NCBI RefSeq assembly: GCF_003287735.1
Contig: NZ_NSCM01000022.1
Location: 1 to 64,000, forward strand
Length of the DNA stretch: 64,000 nt
From: Photorhabdus bodei
GTDB lineage: Bacteria; Pseudomonadota; Gammaproteobacteria; Enterobacterales; Enterobacteriaceae
Direction of reading: 5' to 3'
Made by a program: the position numbers and the translations under genes. Below, piece after piece: positions 19,632-29,708 of this stretch; within the stretch, counting starts at the first letter, position 1, and each line of letters begins with the position of its first letter. Below the pieces are notes generated by a model. It did not search any database. It saw only the letters and a program-made list of their open reading frames with translations, and was not told the origin of the DNA.

Positions 19632-19667
19632 TTGACGCTTGTAACGCTTTTCCCTATAGTAGCGCCC
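19632..19667 (+). promoter_or_regulatory. sigma-70 promoter of tRNA-Ser
   Basis: TTGACG at 19632-19637 and TATAGT at 19655-19660 are separated by 17 bp, with a GC-rich discriminator (agcgcccc) typical of stringently controlled stable-RNA promoters. Confidence 0.85.
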
Positions 19668-19713
19668 CGTTGCAGCGACGATGTTAGACAAAGTTGCTGG
19701 GATGAAAAAAGAT

Positions 19714-19803
19714 GGTGAGGTGTCCGAGAGGCTGAAGGAGCACGCCTGGAAAGTGTGTATACGTGAAAACGTATCGAGGGTTCGAATCCCTCCCTCACCG
19801 CCA
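19714..19803 (+). tRNA. tRNA-Ser (anticodon GGA)
   Basis: A 90-nt tRNA from GGTGAGG to CTCACCGCCA with encoded CCA, a long variable arm (gtatacgtgaaaacgtatc) typical of class II serine tRNAs, the T-loop ggttcgaatcc, and anticodon loop CTGGAAAG. It closely matches E. coli serW/serX. Confidence 0.97.
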
Positions 19804-20087
19804 GAATTGAAAGAAAGCTCAGGTTAAATACCTGGGCTTTTTTGCTTGCATATACCCCCGATGCAGGGAGGGTCGAGAACCCTCGAACAGGGTTCGACAA
19901 AACGGCTTGCCGTTTTGGACCGCCAACGGCGGCCCGTAGGGTGAGCGCAGCGAATCCATCCCTCCCTCACCGCCAGAATTGAAAGAAAGCTCAGGTTAAA
20001 TGCCTGGGCTTTTTTACTTGCATATACCCCCGATGCAGGGAGGGTCGAGAACCCTCGAACAGGGTTCGACAAAACGGCTTGCCGTTA
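19786..20087 (+). repeat. 172-bp tandem repeats carrying the tRNA-Ser 3' end
   Basis: The last 18 nt of the tRNA (19786-19803) recur exactly at 19958-19975. About 110 bp after them, including a terminator and the segment cgatgcagggagggtcgag, also recur with a few changes (19804-19915 and 19976-20087). The period is 172 bp. The second unit breaks off at gcttgccgtt, where the antitoxin gene region begins. A third trace (gggcttttttacttgcatat) lies at 20442-20470. Confidence 0.9.
19816..19843 (+). terminator. tRNA-Ser terminator (repeated at 19988-20015)
   Basis: Stem agctcaggt / acctgggct followed by six T, 13 nt after the tRNA. The second repeat unit carries a copy with one loop change. Confidence 0.9.
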
Positions 20088-20106
20088 ACTATGAGGATTA
20101 TCATTA

Positions 20107-20409
20107 ATGAAAATGTTTAACCCACCTCACCCAGGCGAAATTATTGCTGACTCTTTGGAAGAACTAGGTTTAGGAATTCGTGATCTAGCGCGAGCATTGA
20201 ATGTTGCTCCGTCTACGGCTCAACGTCTAGTATCGTGCAAAGCAGCAGTCACACCAGAGATGGCAATAAAACTGTCAAAAGTACTTGGTAGTTCTCCACG
20301 GTTGTGGCTAAAACTGCAAGAAACTTATAGCCTCGATAAAGCAGAAAAGACAGTTGATATTTCCAAACTGACTCCGTTATTTAAACCAGTCCATTTATCT
20401 CATACCTAA
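20107..20409 (+). CDS. higA: HigA-family antitoxin without an adjacent toxin
   Basis: A 100-aa protein of the HigA/VapI type: [21 protein letters not shown] is the family start, followed by an XRE-type helix-turn-helix ([19 protein letters not shown]) and the usual [17 protein letters not shown]-terminus. It normally represses its operon and neutralises the HigB ribonuclease. GAGGA lies 9 nt before the ATG. No higB frame is found upstream or downstream, so this is an orphan regulator or a remnant. It lies between copies of the tRNA-Ser downstream repeat, which suggests arrival by integration there. Confidence 0.85.
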   Translation: MKMFNPPHPGEIIADSLEELGLGIRDLARALNVAPSTAQRLVSCKAAVTPEMAIKLSKVLGSSPRLWLKLQETYSLDKAEKTVDISKLTPLFKPVHLSHT

Positions 20410-20485
20410 AAATCAACAACCTCATCTCAGGTTTACCACCAGGGCTTTTTACTTGCATATACCCCTGATCCAATGAGGACGGATA

Positions 20486-20612
20486 TATACCCGTCATCTT
20501 TCAAGTTACCTCTTTGTTGGCTGCACTCACTCACCCCGGTCACATAGTTATCTATGCTCCCGGGGATTCGCTCCCTTGCCGCCGCGATGCATCTTGAAAT
20601 CCATAGGGTATA
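20486..20612. repeat. ERIC element, full length
   Basis: 127-bp ERIC between the antitoxin gene and a gene remnant downstream of luxE. Confidence 0.95.
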
Positions 20613-20633
20613 ACAACAATTATACGGATAAAA

Positions 20634-20851
20634 CTATTCAATCGAAATCCCATAGTAATCCCATCGCTTAAATGCTTCTTCTTTACTTACTACGCCTAAA
20701 TGAGATAAATAATCAATGCCATTTACAGCCCGATAAAAACCAAGAAAATTAGAAATTAAATCCTCACTTTCCTGCCAGGGAATTAATTTGCTTATGGACC
20801 TTTGACAACCCCTCTTCCTAAAGAAGCTGCCACAAAAGAGTCAGGAGAATA
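20634..20851 (-). pseudogene. C-terminal remnant of an unknown protein, frameshifted
   Basis: On the minus strand a protein-like stretch ends at 20634 and reads KLIPWQESEDLISNFLGFYR followed by AVNGIDYLSHLGVVSKEEAF and a terminal WDYYGISIE. Upstream, in another frame, DSFVAASLGRGVVKGP continues the same protein, so a frameshift lies near 20795. No start is present and the region abuts luxE. I do not recognise the family. Confidence 0.55.
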
Positions 20852-21964
20852 TCAACTATTAAATGCTTGGTTTAAGCTTAAAGCACACCCTTTTTGTGTC
20901 CTCGTATTGACACGACGTAAAATTTCAACGAGCACGCCGGGATACTTACCATATTCTCTGCTAATTATCCCGACATCATCAGTAACAATAAATGCTGGGT
21001 AACTCGTTGATGACGCATCCATATAACTCATCAAACCCGGCGTTCCATCAGGTACAGGTTTCAATGTTTCAGGATCAAGTGCTCGCGCATATACCCACGG
21101 CGGAACACGTTTACGTTGCATCTCATCTTCAAAGAAACACGTGTTGAGTTCAACTTGATTAAATATATCGCGAATCTGACTAATATCACTGAGATTGAAA
21201 GTGTCGAATAAAAGATGATTAAAGTCGTCGCGTTTCAGGGATTCTTTTTCGTAACTTTTCCAGCCGCCCCCCGTTATGATATACAGATTTTTATCCCCAG
21301 AAAATAAGATATTTTTATCTTTCATATACTGGCAGAGCAAATAAATAAAGTATGGTGAACCGATAAGACAAATATCTTTCCCTCGATTTTTTATTCGTTC
21401 AAGACTATTCAATGTCTTAACAAAATCTATTCGCTCTTCTGTTACGGTAAATGTCGTGGGATATAATAATTCTACCAAGCTCATAACATATTTAAACCAA
21501 ATGTTATGAGCATTAAATCTATCTGGCCCCAAGTTGACCAACTCCATTTGATGATCAAACCAACTACCAACATATTTCATGCCATAACTCACAGAGCCTA
21601 AGAGTCTCTCAATACTTAGTCTATCACGCGCCACCTGACTTTTTAAACCACTCGTGCCGCTACTGGTAAACCAACTTTCAATCTCGTTCTCCTGAGAAGT
21701 TAATAAGCGAGTAAACTTAAAAACTGATGTTGGGAATACAGGTATGTCATCAATTTCCGTAATATTGTCATCTACTTTGTGTGCCTGACAGTAGTGACGG
21801 TATTCTTGACAATGTTTATAGTGATTACGAAATGCATCAAGCACAAGTTTGTTTCTGATTTTTTCCTGCTCATCGTAAGACCAGGCTAATGGATCGCTCG
21901 AAAAAATCAAATCATCAATTTCTGAGCTTGCTGTGATGTCTTGTTTATCAATATATGAAGTCAT
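20852..21964 (-). CDS. luxE: long-chain-fatty-acid-luciferin-component ligase (acyl-protein synthetase) LuxE
   Basis: A 370-aa enzyme that activates myristate with ATP and passes it to LuxC in the fatty acid reductase complex that supplies aldehyde for light emission. The glycine-rich SSGTSG segment follows SWFT near residue 118, and a Cys close to the C-terminus (about 360, KGCALSL) is the expected acyl acceptor. Start [13 protein letters not shown] matches Photorhabdus LuxE. It is the last gene of the operon and is separated from luxB by 62 bp that contain a hairpin. Confidence 0.97.
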   Translation of the reverse strand: MTSYIDKQDITASSEIDDLIFSSDPLAWSYDEQEKIRNKLVLDAFRNHYKHCQEYRHYCQAHKVDDNITEIDDIPVFPTSVFKFTRLLTSQENEIESWFTSSGTSGLKSQVARDRLSIERLLGSVSYGMKYVGSWFDHQMELVNLGPDRFNAHNIWFKYVMSLVELLYPTTFTVTEERIDFVKTLNSLERIKNRGKDICLIGSPYFIYLLCQYMKDKNILFSGDKNLYIITGGGWKSYEKESLKRDDFNHLLFDTFNLSDISQIRDIFNQVELNTCFFEDEMQRKRVPPWVYARALDPETLKPVPDGTPGLMSYMDASSTSYPAFIVTDDVGIISREYGKYPGVLVEILRRVNTRTQKGCALSLNQAFNS

Positions 21965-21992
21965 ACCTGTTTTACCCCTCCCGATAATTTAG

Positions 21993-22022
21993 AGAGTATG
22001 GCAACATACGCTGCCATACTCT
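21993..22022 (-). promoter_or_regulatory. luxB-luxE intergenic stem-loop
   Basis: A perfect 11-bp inverted repeat (agagtatggca / tgccatactct) with an 8-nt loop sits just after the luxB stop. There is no T run on the minus strand, so it is probably an mRNA processing or stability element rather than a full terminator. Confidence 0.7.
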
Positions 22023-22026
22023 TTTA

Positions 22027-23001
22027 CTACATGTGGTACTTTTTAATATTATCATTAACAATATTGATTACATTTTTTTGGTGCATCAAGTCATTCATTG
22101 GTTCAAAGGATAGCAATACACCTTTTGCACCACACTTTTCAATTGCCAGCTTAGCCGCAGCTATACATTCCGTATAATCTCCGACAGCGTTTTCTGTGAT
22201 TATCTCTTCAAGTTTATTTTCGAGATTTTCATTAGGATACATTTCAAGAACATAATCACGGATAAATTCCCGTGTCTCTTGTTTAGCTTTCTTACTATCT
22301 TCGTTATAGTTAACCAATACCATTAACTGATGATCTATCACTGATAAGTCAATGCCATATTCATCAGCAACGGCTTTATACCTTTCAGCATATTCATATC
22401 TAACATCATTGGAGTCATCCCACTTAAAGATGAGAGGAATGCCTTTTTTAGCAGCCCACTCAACAATATGATGACTGGTTGCCGTGACATATCTCCGAGG
22501 CCCGCCTTGGGTATAAGCATGGGGGTTTACAGATATTTTAGGGAAACTATAAAAATCGTTATCGGGATTACAATAGCCTGTTGTTAAAGCATCGTTAATG
22601 ATTTCATAACACTCTTCAAACAGTTGCTGTTGATATTCAACAGGGCGATTAAAAAGACGCATTTCATCTTTTTTTTCACAATCACTAAACCCGAAAATAA
22701 ATCTCCCTTCGCTCAATTGATCCAATAAACAAGCCTCCTCCGCTATTCGGACAGGATGATGAGTTGTAATGATGTGATTCAATGAGCCAATTTTAATTTT
22801 TTCTGTTAAACCGAGCAAAAAACCAGAAACAGTCAGAGGAGCACCGACAATACCATTACCTGAAAAATGATTTTCATACACCAAAATCTGTTCAAAATTC
22901 AACGTGTCAACATGCTCCGTTATTTCCTGCATGCGAACTATACTTTGTTCTTGAGCAGTTGTTGAATTGATGAAGTTAAGGAAGAACAATCCAAATTTCA
23001 T
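22027..23001 (-). CDS. luxB: bacterial luciferase beta subunit LuxB
   Basis: A 324-aa flavin-dependent monooxygenase-fold protein; MKFGLFFLNFINSTTAQEQS and GRFIFGFSDCEKKDEMRLF are typical of LuxB. It pairs with LuxA to form the heterodimer that oxidises FMNH2 and aldehyde with light output; the active site lies in the alpha subunit. The gap from luxA is 14 bp with a good ribosome site. Confidence 0.97.
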   Translation of the reverse strand: MKFGLFFLNFINSTTAQEQSIVRMQEITEHVDTLNFEQILVYENHFSGNGIVGAPLTVSGFLLGLTEKIKIGSLNHIITTHHPVRIAEEACLLDQLSEGRFIFGFSDCEKKDEMRLFNRPVEYQQQLFEECYEIINDALTTGYCNPDNDFYSFPKISVNPHAYTQGGPRRYVTATSHHIVEWAAKKGIPLIFKWDDSNDVRYEYAERYKAVADEYGIDLSVIDHQLMVLVNYNEDSKKAKQETREFIRDYVLEMYPNENLENKLEEIITENAVGDYTECIAAAKLAIEKCGAKGVLLSFEPMNDLMHQKNVINIVNDNIKKYHM

Positions 23002-23015
23002 TTCTTTTTCCTTAG

Positions 23016-24098
23016 CTAATATAATAGCGATCGTTGTTTTTCTTTAAGAAACGGCATGACATCAGACTGGAAGAGCTTCATGGAGGCAATAATTTCGTCT
23101 ACTGTTCCATTAGCTTCAAACCCACAACAGATATTTGATATTCCTGTGGCGTCAATGTCTTTTTGAATTATGTCAATGCATTCCTGCGGGGTTCCCACGG
23201 GATTGATTTCGTAACTATAATCAATGCGGCGATTAGTATCTTTATGTCCTTTTAATACAAAGTCACGCCACTGCCCTTTATTGAAATCATAACCTCTTGT
23301 TTTGTCTGAATCATCAAAAATAGTCGTGGCATTCACATAAGAGTCATACCAATACCCTAGAAAATTCCGACAAATCTCTTTCGCTTTATTTGAGTCATGA
23401 TCTACAGATGTTATATATGATAAGCAATGGTCGATATTATGAATATCGTGCCCATATTCTTGAGCCACCTCGTTATAGAGCTCAAGTTGTGCTTTCTTTT
23501 CGTTAGTATTTATAATCCAACTTAATATCATCGGTAAACCAAATTGAGCGGCCCATTCAGTAGTCGAGGCTGATTCAGCAACCACATAAACAGGTGCTCC
23601 ACCTTTACTATATGCTGTCGGGTTTACTTTTACCTTATGGAACTTGATATGTTCATTATCAGCTTCCATATATCCCTCTGTCATGCCATTTTTTATCAAC
23701 CCGTACCAGCATTCCGCTAAAGCGCGACTGTTATTCATATCTGTGCCAAATACGCGAAAGTCTTTGTTGTAAAGCCCCCGACAAATACCAAACCGAAATC
23801 GTCCTTTTGACATTTGATCCAATAAATTCACATCTTCAAGTTGGCGCACTGGATGAGCTGTGGGAAGAACAATAGCCGCAGTCCCTACATTCAATTTTTT
23901 GGTTGCACCAAGTAAATACGCGGCAGCGACATAAGGGTTACCAAGCAAACCAAACTCCGTGAAATGGTGCTCCAGTAACCATACAGTATCAAAACCACAC
24001 TCCTCAGAAATACGACCTAATTTAACCAAACGTTTCATTACTTCTGTTTGAGAAAATTGGGGGGGTTGGTATGTAAGCAAAAAATTTCCAAATTTCAT
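23016..24098 (-). CDS. luxA: bacterial luciferase alpha subunit LuxA
   Basis: A 360-aa alkanal monooxygenase alpha chain. Catalytic His44 is present in LLEHHF and the reactive Cys106 in FGICRGLY, both at the standard numbering, so the enzyme should be active. [20 protein letters not shown] is the Photorhabdus start. It is the third gene of luxCDABE. Confidence 0.98.
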   Translation of the reverse strand: MKFGNFLLTYQPPQFSQTEVMKRLVKLGRISEECGFDTVWLLEHHFTEFGLLGNPYVAAAYLLGATKKLNVGTAAIVLPTAHPVRQLEDVNLLDQMSKGRFRFGICRGLYNKDFRVFGTDMNNSRALAECWYGLIKNGMTEGYMEADNEHIKFHKVKVNPTAYSKGGAPVYVVAESASTTEWAAQFGLPMILSWIINTNEKKAQLELYNEVAQEYGHDIHNIDHCLSYITSVDHDSNKAKEICRNFLGYWYDSYVNATTIFDDSDKTRGYDFNKGQWRDFVLKGHKDTNRRIDYSYEINPVGTPQECIDIIQKDIDATGISNICCGFEANGTVDEIIASMKLFQSDVMPFLKEKQRSLLY

Positions 24099-24155
24099 AG
24101 TGAGTCCTTATATTTCTATTTGAGTGATAGAATTAACTATCTATCCCAATAGGTT

Positions 24156-25079
24156 TTAAGACAGCGAAATCGCTTGATTTTCAATCTCAATTTTCATTCG
24201 ACGTTCATTGACTGTCGCAATAGTTAGATGTTCAAATGATGGTTCAATAATATCAACATCAATATCCAGACGATCATTATCCATCGCGATAGCGGCCTTC
24301 GTAACCGATTGATAAAAATTGCGCAGGACCACTAAGTTTTCACCCAAGTCATGAGAGCTTCCCAGCAAAGAATATATCTTGCATCGATTACTACGAATAT
24401 TTGATAACAATGTGATAACTTCATCTTGCTTTACCCAATTGTCATTATTTGCAGTAAAAGCAATAAACGGTATATCAAGATACATCATGCTATTGATTGT
24501 AGAAGTTAAATCTTCCCAGCCAAAATCAAGGCAATCTCTCGCAAAGACTTCAGCACCCAATTTATGGCCTTCAAAATCCAGATTATTCGGCAGTTCATCA
24601 ATGGGTAAACTGAGATAATCAAATCCTAAAGCTCTTTCAAGCGTATATCTTAAGTTAACAACACCGACCGCGGTGATTAAAAACGAAACATTAATTTCAG
24701 ATAGACTTGCATAAACTATCCGTGCAGATAAGCTTGAAGCCAAAACACCACGGTTATTTATTTTTCGTGTATTTAACCAATCAACAACTGCTAATAGGCT
24801 CTGTTTTCCTATAGACATTGTAAATTCATCAATTGTCCCTGAACTCAACCCAACGTGGTGAAGTGAATCATAGCGAATCACATGAAACCCATTCTGCGAT
24901 AAATATTCCGCCAGGCCAGCAAAATGATCCATCCTTCGGGCAAAGCCCGACGCAATAATAATGGTATTCTTTCTCTTTGGGCTGTTTTCTTCTGGCAGCG
25001 TTTCCCAAACATGAATTTTTTTATTTCCTTCAACACAAAGAACATGGTCGATGGTTTTATATTTGGATTTATTTTCCAT
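24156..25079 (-). CDS. luxD: acyl-ACP thioesterase (acyl transferase) LuxD
   Basis: A 307-aa alpha/beta hydrolase that releases myristate from acyl-ACP for the luminescence aldehyde. The nucleophile elbow is GVLASSLSAR (Ser about 116), and the late His is in LGSSHDLGENL, as expected for the Ser-Asp-His triad. It follows luxC by 12 bp. Confidence 0.97.
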   Translation of the reverse strand: MENKSKYKTIDHVLCVEGNKKIHVWETLPEENSPKRKNTIIIASGFARRMDHFAGLAEYLSQNGFHVIRYDSLHHVGLSSGTIDEFTMSIGKQSLLAVVDWLNTRKINNRGVLASSLSARIVYASLSEINVSFLITAVGVVNLRYTLERALGFDYLSLPIDELPNNLDFEGHKLGAEVFARDCLDFGWEDLTSTINSMMYLDIPFIAFTANNDNWVKQDEVITLLSNIRSNRCKIYSLLGSSHDLGENLVVLRNFYQSVTKAAIAMDNDRLDIDVDIIEPSFEHLTIATVNERRMKIEIENQAISLS

Positions 25080-25091
25080 ACTTTTTACCTA

Positions 25092-26534
25092 TTATGGGAC
25101 AAATACAAGGAATTTATCTTCTTCCAGGAATCGAGTCTGTTCTATTTCAACCGCAACATCCTTAGCAGTATAGTTAGATGGCCTCTCATGAGAAATATAT
25201 GTCACTAATCGTTGTAACGGCCTCATTCCGTCATGAGATCCACCAACTCGAAATATGTTATTCATTCCTGCTTCTACAATCCTTTCCGCACCTCTTAATG
25301 CCAACGCATCTCGATACTTAAATGCTGATTCCCAAGGAAAAATAGATATGGTTTGCGTCCTGTTTTTTTGAACATAAGGCAATATTTGCTCAATATTATC
25401 GACGTGATGAAGATACACACATCTGCCAAGTGGTTGATTAAATTCCACACCCGCATTTGATTCAATAATCATCCAACGTTGATGAATATCCACCTCTACT
25501 TTTAATCCAGCAAACAAGCTCTCTTTTTGGACTAAAGAATAGGCCGCCTTTTCATCAAAATCTTTTTTGGCGTTTGGTAATATATGCGCATATAGATTAA
25601 GTTTTTCTATCAACGCTAGCTTAAATTCTTCATAATGACTTCCCATGTAGTATATGTTTTGGGTGGAAAAACAAGCTCGCTGATCGTAAAAACAAATATC
25701 ATGAGCCGCACCGGTAGCTGCTGATGTCAAGTCAACTGGGTCATCAATAATGCAAAAACTCTTCTTAGAACCAAATTTAATCACGTCAACATAAGGTGGT
25801 GCCTGTTCTACAGCCCAATTAATCGCATCTTCTCCTCCCCAAGCAACAACGACATCCGCATGTTGCATAATTTCTTTTGCGAGTGATGTATCCCCTTGAT
25901 GTTGCCAATATACAACAGACAAAGAGCGCGTTATCGGATGATTAGGGTCTACATCGATAAAGCTTAACGCTAATGCATGAGCTGTAAAAGGATCGGTTGA
26001 TGATGTTTTTATAATACACTGATTCTTGGTTAAAATTGCGCGCAATATAGACATGATCCCAGATAATGGAACATTACCTGCCAACAGATGTACAGACTTA
26101 CCTTTTGGGAAAGCCTTAATATAACTCTCATCCTGAGGCAGCCACTCATCCATGATATGGCGAGAACCAAGCTCATTATTTACAACATCATAAAGGCCAC
26201 CTTTAGAACATAAAATCATAGATATCCAGTTGGCCTCTAGCTTTGCCATTTCTTCTGAATATCCCATATATTTTTTTAAGTCACGAATATATGTCCTGCG
26301 TCTTGAATATTCTTCATTTTTCCATCTTTGCCCTACCGTATAGAGAAAATTGACAATATTATGCAACCGTAATTTATTATTTTCATTATAATCAATAATG
26401 TTTTTCACATGAGAATCATTCAATATTGGCAGGTAAACACTATTATCACCAAAGTCAATGGATTGCACTAAATCATCACTTTCAGGAAAGATTTCGACCT
26501 GGCCGTTAATAATGAATGAAATTTTTTTAGTCAT
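25092..26534 (-). CDS. luxC: acyl-CoA reductase LuxC
   Basis: A 480-aa NADPH-dependent acyl reductase that turns activated myristate into tetradecanal. The active-site Cys is about 288 in [11 protein letters not shown] start at ATG 26534 ([11 protein letters not shown]), the established Photorhabdus LuxC start; an in-frame ATG three codons upstream also exists. It is the first gene of the operon. No luxI, luxR or luxG occurs in the window. Confidence 0.97.
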   Translation of the reverse strand: MTKKISFIINGQVEIFPESDDLVQSIDFGDNSVYLPILNDSHVKNIIDYNENNKLRLHNIVNFLYTVGQRWKNEEYSRRRTYIRDLKKYMGYSEEMAKLEANWISMILCSKGGLYDVVNNELGSRHIMDEWLPQDESYIKAFPKGKSVHLLAGNVPLSGIMSILRAILTKNQCIIKTSSTDPFTAHALALSFIDVDPNHPITRSLSVVYWQHQGDTSLAKEIMQHADVVVAWGGEDAINWAVEQAPPYVDVIKFGSKKSFCIIDDPVDLTSAATGAAHDICFYDQRACFSTQNIYYMGSHYEEFKLALIEKLNLYAHILPNAKKDFDEKAAYSLVQKESLFAGLKVEVDIHQRWMIIESNAGVEFNQPLGRCVYLHHVDNIEQILPYVQKNRTQTISIFPWESAFKYRDALALRGAERIVEAGMNNIFRVGGSHDGMRPLQRLVTYISHERPSNYTAKDVAVEIEQTRFLEEDKFLVFVP

Positions 26535-26961
26535 ATTTGCCATCCATTTAATAGGGTAATTTCAACTTAAATTGTTGTTTAACCATCTTGCAAACTGGTC
26601 GTACCAACTCTTACTTCTTGTATTTTTATATTAAGATAATGTAAGTGACAAAATATCCATAAAATTCAGATTCTTACTACCGGACTCCTGAACTGTGAAT
26701 TTCGTTAGGATTATGATAATAATATGAATCTTCTGCTCAAGGCTGTTAATGTGAATGAGTAGATCGTCAATATAATTTCTGCTCCAGTTTTAATACCTGT
26801 TAAAATAGCAAAGGAAAATTTTCATATCAACAAGATTTGTTAATGAAAAGTTTAAATTAAAAGAGCCACGATTTTCTTATGCGTGATAATACTTATGTAA
26901 ATTATTAGCTTGTTTATCTTATTCAAGATGCCTTAGCACTATTTCACAAATACCAGTTCGT
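26535..26961. other. lux operon upstream region
   Basis: AT-rich leader and promoter region of luxCDABE. I cannot assign a single promoter with confidence. Three direct copies of ttcacaaatacc begin near its outer edge (26943, 26961, 26975). Confidence 0.6.
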
Positions 26962-26986
26962 TCACAAATACCAGTTCACAAATACC
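26943..26986. repeat. three direct copies of ttcacaaatacc
   Basis: A 12-bp motif recurs at 26943-26954, 26961-26972 and 26975-26986. It coincides with the 3' end of a gene remnant on the minus strand and lies about 410 bp upstream of luxC. Confidence 0.8.
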
Positions 26987-27157
26987 GGCAGAATGCATGA
27001 AGGGCAATGCTGCTTTTTGAGATATGCCGCGGCTTGTCGCACAGTGTCATAGTAGCTGGCTGGCAGTGTCCCCATACGCGGCGTCACAGGGATTGGCAAC
27101 GTGCGCCAGGCTGGCGCAACCTCAAACCAGTTAGAATCATAAAATAGTTTTACTCGT
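26962..27157 (-). pseudogene. gene remnant upstream of lux, unknown family
   Basis: A GC-richer island in AT-rich DNA. On the minus strand an open frame without a start codon reads KLFYDSNWFEVAPAWRTLPI, continues PVTPRMGTLPASYYDTVRQA and stops at 26962. It looks protein-coding but truncated, and I do not recognise it. Confidence 0.4.
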
Positions 27158-27340
27158 GGCTAAGGTCGAATTTCGTGTCGTAAGCAAGGCCCATCAGTTC
27201 AAAATCAACATTCGTTGTCTGATGGAAAAGATGTGTTCCTATGTCATCAAATATCATCTCCAGATATTCTCCTCTGACGACAAAGAAACACATTTCATCC
27301 CAAAATCAATTAACTGACATTTTAATCAGAAAGCCAAGGG

Positions 27341-29092
27341 TTATTCTTTCCAGACAACAAACCCCTCAATATAAAGCTTATCCAGCGAGGTTTTCAAAAA
27401 TGTTTCTATTGCAATCTCCGGTGACATAATAAGCGGCTGCCCCTGAATGTTAAATGAAGTATTCACCAGACAGCCATAACCGGTTATCTTCTGTACCTCT
27501 TTCAATAATCGCCAAAAAGTTGCGTTAAAAGTACGTTCAACAAGCTGAATACGCGCCGTCCCATCAGCATGAACAATACCAGACACCGGCCCCATCATTT
27601 CTGGTTTTACTTTGGCGGTGCAAAGCATATATCGAGTCGGTATTAAATTACGCGTCTCAAAAATAGTGTCGCAATCCTCATCCAAAATTGCCGGAGCAAA
27701 TGGACGGAAAGCCTCACGGAATTTTACTGTGCTATTAATTCTATCCTTTATTCTTTCACCTGCCGGCAGAGCTAAAATCGAACGGTTGCCAAGTGCCCTT
27801 GGACCAAATTCCATTCGACCATGGAACCAGGCAATGATTTTATCTTCTGCGATATCTTTAGCCGCAGAAGCAAAATAATCATCATTCAGTCCTAAATAAC
27901 GCCATTTCATTCCCGCATTGCCACCATGTCGGAATAATACATTACGGACTTCATCGGTGGAGAAGCGTGGGCCAAGATAAGGATTAAAGCAAGGATCTGC
28001 ACCATTGTGGTAGCCACCAGCCACAAAAAGCGCCGCGCCCAAAGCCGACCCATCATCCCCCGATGCCGGTTGAATAAAGATGTTTTCCACACCATCAAGC
28101 TGACAAAGGACTTGGTTTGCTTTGCAGTTTAAGAATGATCCTCCAGCAAGACAGAGTGATGTTTCACCCGTTTTTCGCAGCCAATAGGTCACTAACTGTT
28201 TCAGCAGCAGTGTAAATTTTTCCTGTAATCCGGCAGCAAAATCCTGATGAACATCCAGTAAAGTGTCATCTTCTCTTCTCGGCGTAAAACCAAACATATC
28301 GCTAAGTTGTGCCATTGCACCGGGAAAACCATATTCCGCATTATCAAATGCTTGCGGTAACCAGTTTATCTGTATCGTTCCGCTCTCTGCATCGAATTGA
28401 GCTAATTCATTGAAAATATCGCGGTATCGCTCAGGGTTACCATACGCAGAAAGTCCCATGACTTTATATTCATCGCTATTTAATACAAAGCCAAGGAACC
28501 GGGTACAGATAGAATAAAATATTCCTAATGAAGAGCTAATTGGTTGACTGTACAATTTCTGGAATTGTTGGTCTTTAGCAAGATAAACACTTAGGGATTC
28601 TATTTCACCCATACCGTCTGAAATAATACACAATGCAGACGTGAAACCACTGGGATAAAAGGTTGATGCCGCATGAGCCAAATGATGATCTACCCCTTGA
28701 AAACGTGATTCAATATTTTGCCATCCCTTATCAGCTAATGCATTAATTACGGTTTTCCCACTAAAAACCTCCTCGAATAACGCTTCATTAGACATGAAAA
28801 ATCGGCGATAATTATCATAATTAAAACCGTGGGCAATAACCTGTATATCATCTTGCGTAAGACCTGCTTCCACTAAACAATAATTAATGGCATTAGCAGG
28901 AAACCGGCCTGTTCCTTTCTCTCCCGTAAAACGCTCTTCCGCCGCCGCTGCAACAATTTTTCCATCAATAATCACACAGGCCGCACTATCGACTCCCTGG
29001 CAAATACGTTCGTCTAATTTACTTACCTCTGGATTATTCTCTCGCAGAAAACGTTGAGCATTAGGAAGGCCACTGATACCTAATATAACCAT
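27341..29092 (-). CDS. NodU/CmcH-family carbamoyltransferase
   Basis: A 583-aa O-carbamoyltransferase of the NodU/CmcH/TobZ type, which uses carbamoyl phosphate and ATP to carbamoylate a sugar or a specialised metabolite. The N-terminal Kae1-like domain shows VDHHLAHAASTFYPSGF with metal-binding His residues and CIISDGMGE; the C-terminal domain contains FGPRALGNRSILA and REAFRPFAPAI. I start at ATG 29092, which has GGAGG 8 nt upstream. The acceptor substrate is unknown. The neighbouring gene is a broken short-chain dehydrogenase, so this may be what remains of a small biosynthetic cluster. Confidence 0.9.
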   Translation of the reverse strand: MVILGISGLPNAQRFLRENNPEVSKLDERICQGVDSAACVIIDGKIVAAAAEERFTGEKGTGRFPANAINYCLVEAGLTQDDIQVIAHGFNYDNYRRFFMSNEALFEEVFSGKTVINALADKGWQNIESRFQGVDHHLAHAASTFYPSGFTSALCIISDGMGEIESLSVYLAKDQQFQKLYSQPISSSLGIFYSICTRFLGFVLNSDEYKVMGLSAYGNPERYRDIFNELAQFDAESGTIQINWLPQAFDNAEYGFPGAMAQLSDMFGFTPRREDDTLLDVHQDFAAGLQEKFTLLLKQLVTYWLRKTGETSLCLAGGSFLNCKANQVLCQLDGVENIFIQPASGDDGSALGAALFVAGGYHNGADPCFNPYLGPRFSTDEVRNVLFRHGGNAGMKWRYLGLNDDYFASAAKDIAEDKIIAWFHGRMEFGPRALGNRSILALPAGERIKDRINSTVKFREAFRPFAPAILDEDCDTIFETRNLIPTRYMLCTAKVKPEMMGPVSGIVHADGTARIQLVERTFNATFWRLLKEVQKITGYGCLVNTSFNIQGQPLIMSPEIAIETFLKTSLDKLYIEGFVVWKE

Positions 29093-29136
29093 TTTCTTCA
29101 CCTCCAAATTGTTATTTTTCTTTCATAAAAATTAAA

Positions 29137-29194
29137 CGCTCCCGGGAATTCGCGCCCTTGCCGTCGCAATGCATCTTGAAATCCATAGGGTATA
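29137..29194. repeat. partial ERIC (right half)
   Basis: Right half of an ERIC from gctcccgggaatt to atagggtata, directly abutting the full ERIC at 29195. Confidence 0.85.
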
Positions 29195-29321
29195 TATACC
29201 CGTCATCTTTCAAGCTGCCTCTTTGTTGGCTGCACTCGCTCACCCAGGTCACATAGTTATCTATGCTCCCAGGGATTCACTCCCTTGCCGTCGCGATGCA
29301 TCTTGAAATCCATAGGGTATA
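29195..29321. repeat. ERIC element, full length
   Basis: 127-bp ERIC upstream of the carbamoyltransferase gene, head-to-tail with a half ERIC. A few bases (caccca, ctccca) differ from the common sequence. Confidence 0.95.
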
Positions 29322-29413
29322 AGTAATTAAATTAATATTTAAAACCCTCCGGAAAAATATATATCGAAAAACTCACTCTGACTAACTGCCTGCAACAATT
29401 ATGCCTATTATGA

Positions 29414-29540
29414 TATACCCGTTATCTTTCAAGTTGCCTCTTTGTTGGCTGCACTCACTCACCCCGGTCACATAGTTATCTATGCTCCCGGGGATTCGCT
29501 CCCTTTCCGCCGCAATGCATCTTGAAATCCATAGGGTATA
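29414..29540. repeat. ERIC element, full length
   Basis: 127-bp ERIC, second of three full copies within 650 bp. Confidence 0.95.
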
Positions 29541-29708
29541 GACTCTCATTTACCCAAAAAAAATAACTCACAAACGATATAAAAATAAAGATATCTGATA
29601 ATCAGTTTCTATTAAAAATAGCGTAAACAACATTGGAATAATAACCAATAACCTTTTCTCATTAAAACGATTGGCAATATTATGCCAGGTGAAGAAATAC
29701 ATTTATTA

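Noticed and set aside
19592..20072. Minus-strand frames over tRNA-Ser and its repeats
   Set aside because: Antisense to a clear tRNA and its terminators; the two frames share sequence only because the DNA is repeated.
20107..20409. Complete higBA toxin-antitoxin pair
   Set aside because: No toxin frame of about 90 codons is present on either side; only the antitoxin is found.
27241..27429. 62-codon plus-strand frame overlapping the carbamoyltransferase 3' end
   Set aside because: Half of it is antisense to a solid gene, and it has no recognisable features.
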